From: Cytophagales bacterium
Lineage (GTDB): Bacteria > Bacteroidota > Bacteroidia > Cytophagales > JAAEPT01
Assembly (NCBI GenBank): GCA_024232295.1
Contig: JAAEPT010000128.1
Span: 1-64,000 of the forward strand
Direction of reading: 5' to 3'
Length of the DNA: 64,000 nt
Below the pieces are notes generated by a model, which was not told where the DNA came from, searched no databases, and was given only the letters and a program-made list of their open reading frames with translations. A program made the position numbers and the translations under genes. Positions 1 through 7,511 of the stretch are shown here, piece after piece (within the stretch, counting starts at the first letter, position 1; the number at the start of each line of letters is the position of its first letter).

Positions 1-89
1 AACTTTAATTTTGTACCTCCTCGTTTTGGAGTACTTAAATATGGGATTATATGTTTTTCTATATTAACTTTGCTCTCGATTCGAATCAT

Positions 90-140
90 GACTACGCTTT
101 TTATTGGATTTAAGACACCCATAAATTTCGTAGTCTTTTT
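90..140 (+). terminator. Possible plus-strand terminator
   Basis: GACTACG at 90-96 pairs perfectly with CGTAGTC at 129-135 and is followed by a T run. The loop is long (32 nt) and the stem only 7 bp, so support is modest. If real, it would end a plus-strand transcript entering from outside the window. Confidence 0.35.
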
Positions 141-376
141 TACTTTTTTTGCAATAACTTTAAATCACTTCGATTACATCCACACATAAGTAATAGAAAA
201 ACGCACTTTATTATTTTCATAAAAAATATTCAAATTGTCCTTAGTATCTATAAAACACTTATAATATTACAAAACAAAAATAGACTACTCTAATTTATCT
301 AAAGAATTTTTATTTCTAATCATCAGAGAGCTGATTGTAATACAATATTTTGAATCAATCTAACTGATAACAAAAA

Positions 377-411
377 AATCCCCTACCTGAAAGGCTTCAG
401 GTAGGGGATTT
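377..411 (-). terminator. Terminator of the DUF547 gene
   Basis: A perfect 16-bp stem (377-392 with 396-411) and a 3-nt loop, followed on the minus strand by a run of seven T. It lies 29 bp beyond the stop of the minus-strand gene ending at 440. Confidence 0.92.
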
Positions 412-439
412 CATTTATGAAAGGAATCGTGATTTATTC

Positions 440-1165
440 TTATTGAATATTTAATTGCCAGTTATATGGGTAATAATCTTGTTTGTATGATGTAGAGATC
501 TTAGTCTTTCTATATTGATTTACATAATCAACAATTGACTTTCCTCCTGTCACAAAATCTTGCTTATACCACTTAAAGATTTCAGAAACTAATACTGTGT
601 TTGCATTTGCTTTTACTCTAATGAATGTTGAATCATTCAATGTAACCTTTGTTCTTTCTTCTAATTGTCTGTCTAATGTAGCAGGCTTATAAGCATAAGG
701 TACTATTTTAGGACATCCTTTTGCTGCACAAACTAACACAAAGTGAATGCGAGCATCATTATAAATTGCTCTAATTTTTTTGTTTTCGACATCATTCAAT
801 ATCATCATTTCTCCAGCAACCTTATATTTCTTTTTATCAAAGAAACCAGCTATATCCAATGGTGATTTTGTTGGCAAATTATTTACTATTCCTTTGATCA
901 CTAGAATATTGTAACTATTGATATAGAATGCCTTGTGTGTGTTTCCTTTTTGCTCAGAAAGCTTCATTGTCGAAATTTGAGAAACTAAAGCATTCAATTC
1001 AGTAGGGTTTTGTTTGATTGCTTTATAATCTACTAAACCATTCTTCACATGTTTCTTAAAAAAAGCATCTGCTTTTGAGAAAAATGCATTTGTTTGTTCT
1101 GTACCAGCAAAAGCTCCTTGCCACAAAAACATACATAAAACGGAAATTAAAATATTCTTTTTCAT
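440..1165 (-). CDS. DUF547 domain secreted protein
   Basis: About 241 aa with a signal peptide (MKKNILISVLCMFLWQGAFA) and then a DUF547 domain across most of the protein. Recognisable landmarks are the KAFYINSYNILVI segment, the ARIHFVLVCAAKGCP segment and a C-terminal FKWYKQDF motif. DUF547 proteins are common exported proteins of Bacteroidota and Proteobacteria with no agreed function; some authors relate the fold to papain-like enzymes. The ORF is open to 1204, but the ATG at 1163-1165 is preferred because it places the signal peptide at the N-terminus. It appears monocistronic and ends in a strong hairpin. Family assignment is confident; function unknown. Confidence 0.88.
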   Translation of the reverse strand: MKKNILISVLCMFLWQGAFAGTEQTNAFFSKADAFFKKHVKNGLVDYKAIKQNPTELNALVSQISTMKLSEQKGNTHKAFYINSYNILVIKGIVNNLPTKSPLDIAGFFDKKKYKVAGEMMILNDVENKKIRAIYNDARIHFVLVCAAKGCPKIVPYAYKPATLDRQLEERTKVTLNDSTFIRVKANANTVLVSEIFKWYKQDFVTGGKSIVDYVNQYRKTKISTSYKQDYYPYNWQLNIQ

Positions 1166-1238
1166 AGGCTTAAATTTTTCTATGTCTAATCTCGTACTTT
1201 TCAATCTTGTAAACTGTCATTACAAAGACATTGCCAAT

Positions 1239-2123
1239 TTATACTCTTTTTCTTTTGTAAAAGAAAAGTAGAAAGCTAACAGAAGCAAACATCATAATGG
1301 TATAGATGATTGGAGGAATTGCAACATCTAACTTATTAAGAATGCTCATTCCCATCACAATTGCCAATGCAATATTTTGTATTCCTGTCTCTACAGCAAT
1401 CGTAATTGACTGGTCTGGTGAACATTTGAAAGCTTTGCTTAGATAATAGCTAAGTAGCATAATGGTAATATTAAGGAAGAATAAGATAAAACCTATTTCC
1501 TTGAAGTGAGCAGCAAAATGATCTCCTACTCTTACAAGAGAACCAATCAAAATTAAAATGATGATAATTATCGAAAGAGGACGAATAATTTTCATAATGC
1601 TTTCTGATAATTCTGCCATGCGATAGCGTAAAAATAAACCCAATAATGCTGGAATAATTACCCACATCGAAATTTTACCAGAAGTTAGAATAAAAGAAAA
1701 GTCTAATGTATTCTCTGGGTAAAATAGTAATAAAGCTAAGTTGATATAAAATGGAGTGGTGAATACACAAAGTAATGTACTAAAAGTAGTAAGAGCTATT
1801 GATAAACGTGCATCTCCTCTCAAGTTTGTACTCAAAGAATTTGATACCCAACCTCCTGGGCATACAGTGACGATGATAATTCCAACCCCTACTTCTAATG
1901 GAAATTTAAAAACGTAAACTAATAAAAAGCCTAATAATGGTAATACAACCATTTGCCCTAGTAATCCTAATAACAAAGGCTTTTTTTGTTTGAGTGCTTT
2001 CCCCAATAATTCTAACTCTAATGATAGACCAACATTGAACATTACTAAGAATAAGGCACAAGGAAAAAGAATATCAGATATTTGGTTTACATCCATATTT
2101 ATTAAATCATTCAAGTTGTACAA
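1239..2123 (-). CDS. Bile acid:sodium symporter (BASS) family transporter
   Basis: 294 aa, nearly all hydrophobic, with about nine to ten predicted membrane spans. Typical SBF/BASS features are an early FNVGLSLEL segment, the VCPGGWVSNSL motif in the middle crossover region and the ETGIQNIALA motif in the second half. BASS proteins are inner-membrane carriers that import organic anions, such as bile acids, pyruvate or pantoate, with Na+. The substrate cannot be read from sequence. An internal Met codon at about 2096 is an alternative start that keeps all membrane spans. It lies between the DUF547 gene and the rof-like gene on the same strand. Confidence 0.88.
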   Translation of the reverse strand: MYNLNDLINMDVNQISDILFPCALFLVMFNVGLSLELELLGKALKQKKPLLLGLLGQMVVLPLLGFLLVYVFKFPLEVGVGIIIVTVCPGGWVSNSLSTNLRGDARLSIALTTFSTLLCVFTTPFYINLALLLFYPENTLDFSFILTSGKISMWVIIPALLGLFLRYRMAELSESIMKIIRPLSIIIIILILIGSLVRVGDHFAAHFKEIGFILFFLNITIMLLSYYLSKAFKCSPDQSITIAVETGIQNIALAIVMGMSILNKLDVAIPPIIYTIMMFASVSFLLFFYKRKRV

Positions 2124-2143
2124 AAAAACGCATTTTAGACGAA

Positions 2144-2377
2144 TTATACTTCCTCTACTTCCAATATTTTGTCAAGTCGAATCAAATGGTCATTTGATAA
2201 AATTACAAACTCTGCTCCATCAACTGTTTTAAAGTTTTTAAACTGTGTTTGAACTTTTACTTCTTGTTCATTTTCATCACGATAGGTTAAATTAACCGTT
2301 TTATAATAAGTTGCTAAAGCTTCTAGTTCATCATAAAAAGCACATGATACACATTGATATTTATTATTTCTATCCAT
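2144..2377 (-). CDS. rof: Rof-like Rho-binding antiterminator
   Basis: 77 aa from the ATG at 2375-2377; the ORF is open to 2428 but those codons add nothing family-like. The sequence follows the pattern of E. coli Rof (YaeO): an N-terminal YQCVSCAFYDELE (E. coli YQPINCDDYDNLE), a central beta-rich part and the C-terminal IRLDKI (E. coli LRLDKI). Rof proteins are small Sm-like folds that bind Rho and inhibit termination. The assignment rests on my own recall of the E. coli sequence and no alignment was run. It starts divergently from the lipoprotein gene at 2480. Confidence 0.72.
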   Translation of the reverse strand: MDRNNKYQCVSCAFYDELEALATYYKTVNLTYRDENEQEVKVQTQFKNFKTVDGAEFVILSNDHLIRLDKILEVEEV

Positions 2378-2479
2378 TTGTTCTTCTTTTTGACTTGTTA
2401 ATATTCTGAACGCACAGAATAGAAACAAAGTTGTTTTTTGTATATTAGTTACTCTTAATTATAAAACCATACATAACCT

Positions 2480-3046
2480 ATGAAAAAGTTTTTATACATC
2501 CTTTTATCTTTCAGCTTGTTACTCAGCTCATGTAGGGCTTACAAAGAATTACGAGCTTTGGAAAAGTGTAATTTTCAAGCAACAGGTGTTGAAAATATTG
2601 TTCTTGGCGGACACAAAATGGACAACAAGAAGCAGGCTTCTGACTTTTCTTTTTCTGAACTCAGTAAATTGGTTAAGGATTATTCAAATGATAAATTAAT
2701 TTTATCTTATACCATTCCTGTTGATGCTCAAAACCCAAATCAAAAACTAGCAGCTCTTAATAAAGTTGAGTGGAAACTATTTTTTGATAAGGTGGAGATC
2801 TTACAAGGAATTTCAAGTAAACGTGTAGAAATTCCAGCAGGACAAAAGGTTAACTTTCCATTAGATATCAAGATGAACCTTAGTGAAGTACTTTCTGGAA
2901 AGTCTCTTTCTGAAATCAAAGACCTAGTATTAAACTTAGGAGAAGAACACAAAAAGGGAAATCGTCTTATTCTTAAGATTAAACCTTATCTACGAGTTGG
3001 AAAAAAACAAATCCCGTATCCAGGTTATATTCCTGTAAAGTTTTAA
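2480..3046 (+). CDS. LEA14-like lipoprotein
   Basis: 188 aa with a lipoprotein signal peptide and lipobox LLSSC (Cys about residue 18), so probably membrane-anchored. The rest is a single beta-rich domain with NFQATGVENIVLGG near the start and a hydrophobic-alternating pattern (KVEWKLFFDKVEILQG, VEIPAGQKVNFPLDIKM) typical of LEA type 2/LEA14-like lipoproteins of Bacteroidota. LEA14 domains are linked to desiccation stress in plants; the bacterial role is unknown. It is followed directly by a 20-bp-stem terminator. Confidence 0.72.
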   Translation: MKKFLYILLSFSLLLSSCRAYKELRALEKCNFQATGVENIVLGGHKMDNKKQASDFSFSELSKLVKDYSNDKLILSYTIPVDAQNPNQKLAALNKVEWKLFFDKVEILQGISSKRVEIPAGQKVNFPLDIKMNLSEVLSGKSLSEIKDLVLNLGEEHKKGNRLILKIKPYLRVGKKQIPYPGYIPVKF

Positions 3047-3093
3047 AAATGAAAAAAGGAAGAGCTTGTTCAACTCTTCCTTTTTTCATTTTT
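3045..3093 (+). terminator. Long-stem terminator after the LEA14-like gene
   Basis: Perfect 20-bp inverted repeat (3045-3064 with 3074-3093) with a 9-nt loop and flanking A and T runs. It starts inside the stop codon of the upstream gene. Confidence 0.93.
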
Positions 3094-3094
3094 G

Positions 3095-3102
3095 TATCTT
3101 TG
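3095..3102 (+). promoter_or_regulatory. Candidate Bacteroidota -7 box
   Basis: TATCTTTG fits the TAnnTTTG consensus of the Bacteroidota housekeeping sigma factor. It sits just after the terminator and about 25 bp before the GTG at 3128. No good TTTG -33 box lies at the ideal spacing. It overlaps the first possible ATG (3092), which argues against that start. Confidence 0.5.
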
Positions 3103-3127
3103 TATTGTTATCAAGATATTTCTCCTT

Positions 3128-5317
3128 GTGAAAAAGCCTGTATCCTTACTCATTACTCCTCCCCTCACTCAACTCAATACTCCTTATCCTGCAACTGCCT
3201 ATCTCAAAGGTTATTTGGAGAAACTAGGCTATGAATCTCACCAAGTAGATTTAGGGATTGAATTAGTATTACAAGTTTTTTCAGAGAATGGACTTTCTAT
3301 CATCTTTGAAATTGTAGAAGATTCTTTCGATTTATATGAATTAGAGAGACATCATCAAAAAATATTACTGCAAAAAGAGGGATATATTCATACAATACAT
3401 GAAGTAATTCGCTTTTTACAACACAAAAATCCAAGCTTAGCTCATCGCATTTGTACTAGAAACTACTTACCAGAAGGAAAACGATTTAATGAGCAGTTGG
3501 AAAAAATGGATTGGGCTTTTGGTACATTAACCATCCATGATAAAGCTCGTTTTTTGGCAACTCTTTATCTTGAAGATCTAGGAGATTTTATCCGAGAGAC
3601 AATCGCTCCCGAATTTGAATTCTCTCGTTATGCAGAAAAATTAGCCTTATCTGCCACTTCTTTTGATCCTATTCATGAGCATTTGCAACAAGAAGATAGT
3701 TTATTGGACACAATGCTCATTCAATTGCTAGATAGTTTTATACAAGAGCATCAGCCAGACTTAGTTGGTTTTAGTGTGCCTTTCCCCGGCAATGTTTATG
3801 GAGCTTTTAAATGTGCTCAATACATAAAAGAGAACTATCCAGAGATTTGTACAGTGATGGGAGGAGGATATCCCAATACAGAATTACGCTCTTTGCAAGA
3901 ACCTTTGGTTTTTGATTATTTTGATTTTATTACATTGGATGATGGTGAAGCTCCTGTTGTCAATATTTTAGAGTTCTTAGAAGGAAAATGTGAGTTGGAT
4001 AAACTCCAAAGAACATTTTACTCAGAAAATGGAAAAGTAAAATACATTAATGGGCAAAATAAAATCATTCCACATACAGAAGTAGGAACCCCCAACTATG
4101 AAGGGCTTCCACTATCAGACTATTTATCAGTGATTGATGTACTAAACCCAATGCATAGATTGTGGTCTGATGGTCGATGGAATAAATTGACTGTAGCACA
4201 TGGTTGCTATTGGAAAAGATGTTCGTTTTGTGATGTCACCCTTGATTATATTGAACGATATGATGTAGCTCCTGCTGTTTTATTGGTTGATCGAATTGAG
4301 GAAATTATTGAACAAACAGGTGAAACAGGTTTTCATTTTGTAGATGAAGCAGCCCCTCCATTGGCATTAAGAGATTTAGCCCTTGAATTAATTAAGCGAA
4401 AAGTAAATATTTCTTGGTGGGCGAATATTCGATTTGAAAAGACATTTACTCATGATTTGTCCAAACTGCTAGCTCAATCAGGTTGTATTGCTGTATCTGG
4501 AGGTTTGGAAGTTGCTTCAGATAGATTATTGGCTCTTATGGAAAAAGGAGTAACCATAGATCAAGTAGCTAGGGTAACCGATGGTTTTACAAAAGCAGGT
4601 ATTATGGTTCATGCTTATCTCATGTATGGCTTCCCTACTCAAACAGAGCAAGAAACGATTAATTCTTTGGAAATTGTTCGTCAATTATTTGAAGCAAAAG
4701 TAATTCAATCAGGATATTGGCATCAGTTTTCAATGACTGTACATAGTCCTGTAGGAAAGAATCCTGCAAAATACCAAGTAAAAAGAGTAGGACCGCCACA
4801 AGGAACATTTGCAAATAATGATCTTATCCACACAGATCCTTTGGGCTGTGAACATGAAAGTTTTACTCAAGGACTCAAAGCCTCTATCTATAACTTTATG
4901 CACGGAGTAGGACTTGACTATAATCCACAAGATTGGTTTGATTTTGAAACTCCATCAGTAAGCATCTCTAATTCAATTGTCAAAAAAGCCATTGCAAATA
5001 TTGATACAGAGGATGATAAACAAAAACAACATCAAATAATTTGGTTGGGTAATTTACCAATTGTAGAATTTGACCACCAAAAAGCTTACTTTACTTTTAT
5101 GACTTTGCAAGATATGATAGAGGTAGAACTACCAAAATCATTGGGAATTGTGATGCAAAATGTCTTCGAAAACTTTTTAATAAGCAACAGTGAAAAACTT
5201 AAAATAGGACAATTAGAAGAAATAATTGAAAATCAAGAAGATACGAACTTCAAAAAGTTAATAAATAGTGATTTTTGGAGAACTTTACGCAAAAAAGGCT
5301 TGTTACTTATCCGCTAA
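3128..5317 (+). CDS. B12-binding-domain radical SAM protein
   Basis: About 729 aa from the GTG at 3128. The ORF is open to an ATG at 3092, but that codon touches a terminator and a -7 box, and the conserved N-terminus (SLLITPPLTQLNTPYPATAY) begins after the GTG. Order: cobalamin-binding-like domain (GFSVPFPGNVYGA, MGGGYPNTE, about residues 210-280), then radical SAM barrel with cysteines at about 360, 365 and 368 (HGCYWKRCSFCD), then a GGLE segment and a long C-terminal region. Such proteins use [4Fe-4S] and SAM, often with cobalamin, for methylations or ring rearrangements; the substrate is unknown. The Cys spacing CX4CX2C differs from the usual CX3CX2C. Confidence 0.85.
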   Translation: MKKPVSLLITPPLTQLNTPYPATAYLKGYLEKLGYESHQVDLGIELVLQVFSENGLSIIFEIVEDSFDLYELERHHQKILLQKEGYIHTIHEVIRFLQHKNPSLAHRICTRNYLPEGKRFNEQLEKMDWAFGTLTIHDKARFLATLYLEDLGDFIRETIAPEFEFSRYAEKLALSATSFDPIHEHLQQEDSLLDTMLIQLLDSFIQEHQPDLVGFSVPFPGNVYGAFKCAQYIKENYPEICTVMGGGYPNTELRSLQEPLVFDYFDFITLDDGEAPVVNILEFLEGKCELDKLQRTFYSENGKVKYINGQNKIIPHTEVGTPNYEGLPLSDYLSVIDVLNPMHRLWSDGRWNKLTVAHGCYWKRCSFCDVTLDYIERYDVAPAVLLVDRIEEIIEQTGETGFHFVDEAAPPLALRDLALELIKRKVNISWWANIRFEKTFTHDLSKLLAQSGCIAVSGGLEVASDRLLALMEKGVTIDQVARVTDGFTKAGIMVHAYLMYGFPTQTEQETINSLEIVRQLFEAKVIQSGYWHQFSMTVHSPVGKNPAKYQVKRVGPPQGTFANNDLIHTDPLGCEHESFTQGLKASIYNFMHGVGLDYNPQDWFDFETPSVSISNSIVKKAIANIDTEDDKQKQHQIIWLGNLPIVEFDHQKAYFTFMTLQDMIEVELPKSLGIVMQNVFENFLISNSEKLKIGQLEEIIENQEDTNFKKLINSDFWRTLRKKGLLLIR

Positions 5318-5343
5318 AGTTACACCTTTGTATTGTTAAAGTT

Positions 5344-5403
5344 ATGAAAAAACTCGTACTTAACTTGTTGATTAACAATTACAACACACATCCACTGCGA
5401 TGA
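5344..5403 (+). CDS. Possible 19-aa leader ORF before the lytic transglycosylase
   Basis: ATG at 5344 opens a 19-codon ORF (MKKLVLNLLINNYNTHPLR) ending in TGA at 5401-5403. It is in the same frame as the downstream transglycosylase, which lacks an ATG start. It could be a leader peptide or the old N-terminus cut off by a stop. No homology is recognised, and it could be chance. Confidence 0.25.
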   Translation: MKKLVLNLLINNYNTHPLR

Positions 5404-5415
5404 AAGTATGTAACT

Positions 5416-6408
5416 TTGCTTTTGCGAAAGCACATAACCTATGTTTCACCAACCAATTATGTTTTGAATAAATTTCATTTCATTTTAATTACACTTGGAT
5501 TGTTGGTTTCATCAATCTTTGTAGAACACAAGTTTAACTTCTTATCAACTGAACAAACAGAAGGAGTTATTGTAAAAAAATCAAAAATCACATCACTAAA
5601 TGACATTACTAAGTTAGTTGCTCCATGTGACTCCATGTATTTTTGTGATGAAAAAATTCCTTTATCATCTTATGTTAAAGGTACAGTTGAAAAACATGAA
5701 AATAGATTCTTCTATCTAAAAAGAAGAAATCACCGCATTGTCCGTGAAGCAAAAAAATGGTTCCCTTTGATTGAACCTATCCTAGCTTCTTATGGAATCC
5801 CAGAAGACTTCAAGTACTTCACTATTGTTGAAAGTAATCTTTCAAATGTAAAATCACCTCAAAATGCTGTTGGATACTGGCAGTTAATTCCAAACACTGC
5901 TCGTTCATTAGGATTGATTGTAAATGATGAAATTGATGAGCGTTATGATCCTGTAAAATCTACTCATGCAGCTTGTAAATATCTACAAAAATCTTATAAA
6001 AGATTAGGAAATTGGAGTAATGTTGCTGCTTCTTATAATATGGGTATTGGAGGTCTTCGTAGACAATTAAGAAGACAAAAGAAGGACTCTTATTATGACT
6101 TAAAACTAAATAGAGAAACTGCTCAATATGTCTATAAAGGAATTGCAGTAAAACGTTTGATTGAAAAAGCAGGAAAATATAGTTATCGTCTAGCTAAAAA
6201 ACCAGAAAGTTTAACAACAGAACGTTTTGTAATCAAAGAAAATATCGAGAATCTTGAGACATTTGCTCAGAATCATAAAATTGATGTAAAAACTCTTAAG
6301 AAGTTCAATCCTTGGATACGAGGAAATAGAGTCACTTATGATTCAACTCATAAATTTGTGTTAGAATTACCAATTACACAAGATGAGCTCACTGTAGCAA
6401 TGAACTAA
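5416..6408 (+). CDS. Membrane-bound lytic transglycosylase with LysM-like tail
   Basis: Up to 330 aa. One N-terminal membrane segment (FHFILITLGLLVSSIF) is followed by an SLT domain at about residues 110-240: YGIPEDFKYFTIVESNLS carries the catalytic Glu in the ES motif, then VGYWQLIPNTA and the AASYNMG motif. The C-terminal part (about 275-325) resembles a LysM peptidoglycan-binding motif. This is the MltD-like layout: cleavage of MurNAc-GlcNAc bonds with 1,6-anhydro product formation in the periplasm. No ATG is available: TTG at 5416 or TTG at 5464 are the realistic starts, the latter giving a compact signal anchor. A hairpin terminator follows. Confidence 0.87.
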   Translation: MLLRKHITYVSPTNYVLNKFHFILITLGLLVSSIFVEHKFNFLSTEQTEGVIVKKSKITSLNDITKLVAPCDSMYFCDEKIPLSSYVKGTVEKHENRFFYLKRRNHRIVREAKKWFPLIEPILASYGIPEDFKYFTIVESNLSNVKSPQNAVGYWQLIPNTARSLGLIVNDEIDERYDPVKSTHAACKYLQKSYKRLGNWSNVAASYNMGIGGLRRQLRRQKKDSYYDLKLNRETAQYVYKGIAVKRLIEKAGKYSYRLAKKPESLTTERFVIKENIENLETFAQNHKIDVKTLKKFNPWIRGNRVTYDSTHKFVLELPITQDELTVAMN

Positions 6409-6414
6409 AAAATT

Positions 6415-6450
6415 GAAAGCTGTTTCTAAAAAGATGCAGCTTTTCTTATT
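6415..6450 (+). terminator. Terminator after the lytic transglycosylase
   Basis: AAAGCTG (6416-6422) pairs with CAGCTTT (6437-6443), followed by a T-rich stretch. A short stem of moderate strength. Confidence 0.6.
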
Positions 6451-6459
6451 TTTACCCTC

Positions 6460-7482
6460 ATGAATAATAACCTTACAGATGGCTTCAATTTTTTATCAAA
6501 ACTAACTTGGAAACGCACACTAAACGCAACCAAAGTTTTGGGAAGCTATTACTGGTCAAAATGGAATAAAAAAGTAAATCACAAAGGACTACCCTTCTCT
6601 ATTTCCATAGAACCTACTACTTCATGCAATTTACGTTGTCCAGAGTGTCCTAGTGGCTTACGCTCTTTTACACGCCCTACAGGGATGCTACAAGATGAAG
6701 TTTTCAAACAAACAATTGATGAACTTCATGAGACCTTGTTATATCTTATTTTCTACTTTCAAGGAGAGCCTTATTTACATCCTAGTTTCTTTGATCTAAT
6801 CCAATATGCTCACAAAAAAAACATCTATACTGCTACTTCTACCAATGCACATTACTTAACTGACGAAAAAGCTGAACAAACAGTAAAGTCAGGCTTAGAT
6901 CGATTAATTATTTCTGTTGATGGTACTACACAAGAAACTTATGAAAGTTATCGAATTGGTGGTAACCTTGAGAAAGTAATTGAAGGAACTAAAAATATTA
7001 TTAAGTGGAAAAAGAAACTAAACTCTAAAACTCCCCATGTTATCTTCCAATTCCTCGTTGTAAGACCAAATGAGCATCAAATAGAAGAAGTAAAAGCTCT
7101 TGCCAAAGAGTTAGAAGTAGATGAAGTGGGACTGAAAACAGCTCAAATTTATGATTATGAGAATGGGAATCCATTAATTCCAACCATAGATAAGTATTCT
7201 CGCTACAAAAAGCTCGCAAATGGTAAATATGCGTTCAAAAATGCATTGAGTAATGAATGCTGGAAGATGTGGCATTCATGTGTCATTACATGGGATGGAA
7301 AGGTTATACCTTGTTGTTTTGATAAAGATGCTCATTATACATTAGGAAATACACAAGAGATGGGTTTTCGAGAAATATGGCATGGAAAAAAATATGATTC
7401 CTTTCGAAAACAATTACTCAAGGGAAGGTCACAAATCGAAATGTGTAAAAACTGTACAGAAGGAACAAAAGTATGGGGCTAA
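6460..7482 (+). CDS. Radical SAM/SPASM domain protein
   Basis: 340 aa. The canonical radical SAM motif CNLRCPEC (CX3CX2C, residues 56-63) comes early, followed by a TIM-barrel-like core (ISVDGTTQETYESYR) and a C-terminal SPASM region with cysteines in CWKMWHSC, IPCC and MCKNC that would bind auxiliary Fe-S clusters. SPASM enzymes modify peptides or proteins, or act in cofactor maturation. No precursor-peptide gene is seen next to it, so the substrate is unknown. It starts just after the terminator of the lytic transglycosylase and is convergent with the sensor gene ending at 7496. Confidence 0.88.
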   Translation: MNNNLTDGFNFLSKLTWKRTLNATKVLGSYYWSKWNKKVNHKGLPFSISIEPTTSCNLRCPECPSGLRSFTRPTGMLQDEVFKQTIDELHETLLYLIFYFQGEPYLHPSFFDLIQYAHKKNIYTATSTNAHYLTDEKAEQTVKSGLDRLIISVDGTTQETYESYRIGGNLEKVIEGTKNIIKWKKKLNSKTPHVIFQFLVVRPNEHQIEEVKALAKELEVDEVGLKTAQIYDYENGNPLIPTIDKYSRYKKLANGKYAFKNALSNECWKMWHSCVITWDGKVIPCCFDKDAHYTLGNTQEMGFREIWHGKKYDSFRKQLLKGRSQIEMCKNCTEGTKVWG

Positions 7483-7511
7483 AAAAAGCTGACTATTATT
7501 TAGCCAGCTTT
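7481..7511 (-). terminator. Terminator overlapping the 3' end of the HAMP-GAF gene
   Basis: AAAGCTG (7485-7491) pairs with CAGCTTT (7505-7511). On the minus strand the stem is followed by seven T. It includes the last codons of the minus-strand gene and lies in a 13-bp convergent gap. Confidence 0.6.

Larger units (their letters stand above)
1..439. other. Gene-poor left edge, 439 bp
   Basis: No convincing gene is seen on either strand. It contains a 10-bp palindrome (78-87), a terminator-like hairpin (90-135), one copy of a 15-mer (157-171) that recurs as an inverted pair near 13.9 kb, and the terminator of the neighbouring minus-strand gene (377-411). A 33-codon ORF at 88-189 overlaps the hairpin, is low complexity and was not accepted. 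Confidence 0.6.

Noticed and set aside
14-20. CCTCCT-like motif resembling the 16S 3' end
   Set aside because: The flanks do not match the conserved 16S terminus and no rRNA sequence is present.
88-189. 33-codon ORF in the left-edge region
   Set aside because: It overlaps a hairpin, is rich in Phe/Thr and has no family resemblance; length is compatible with chance.
3049-3234. 61-codon ORF between the LEA14-like and radical SAM genes
   Set aside because: It starts inside the terminator and overlaps the radical SAM gene in another frame.
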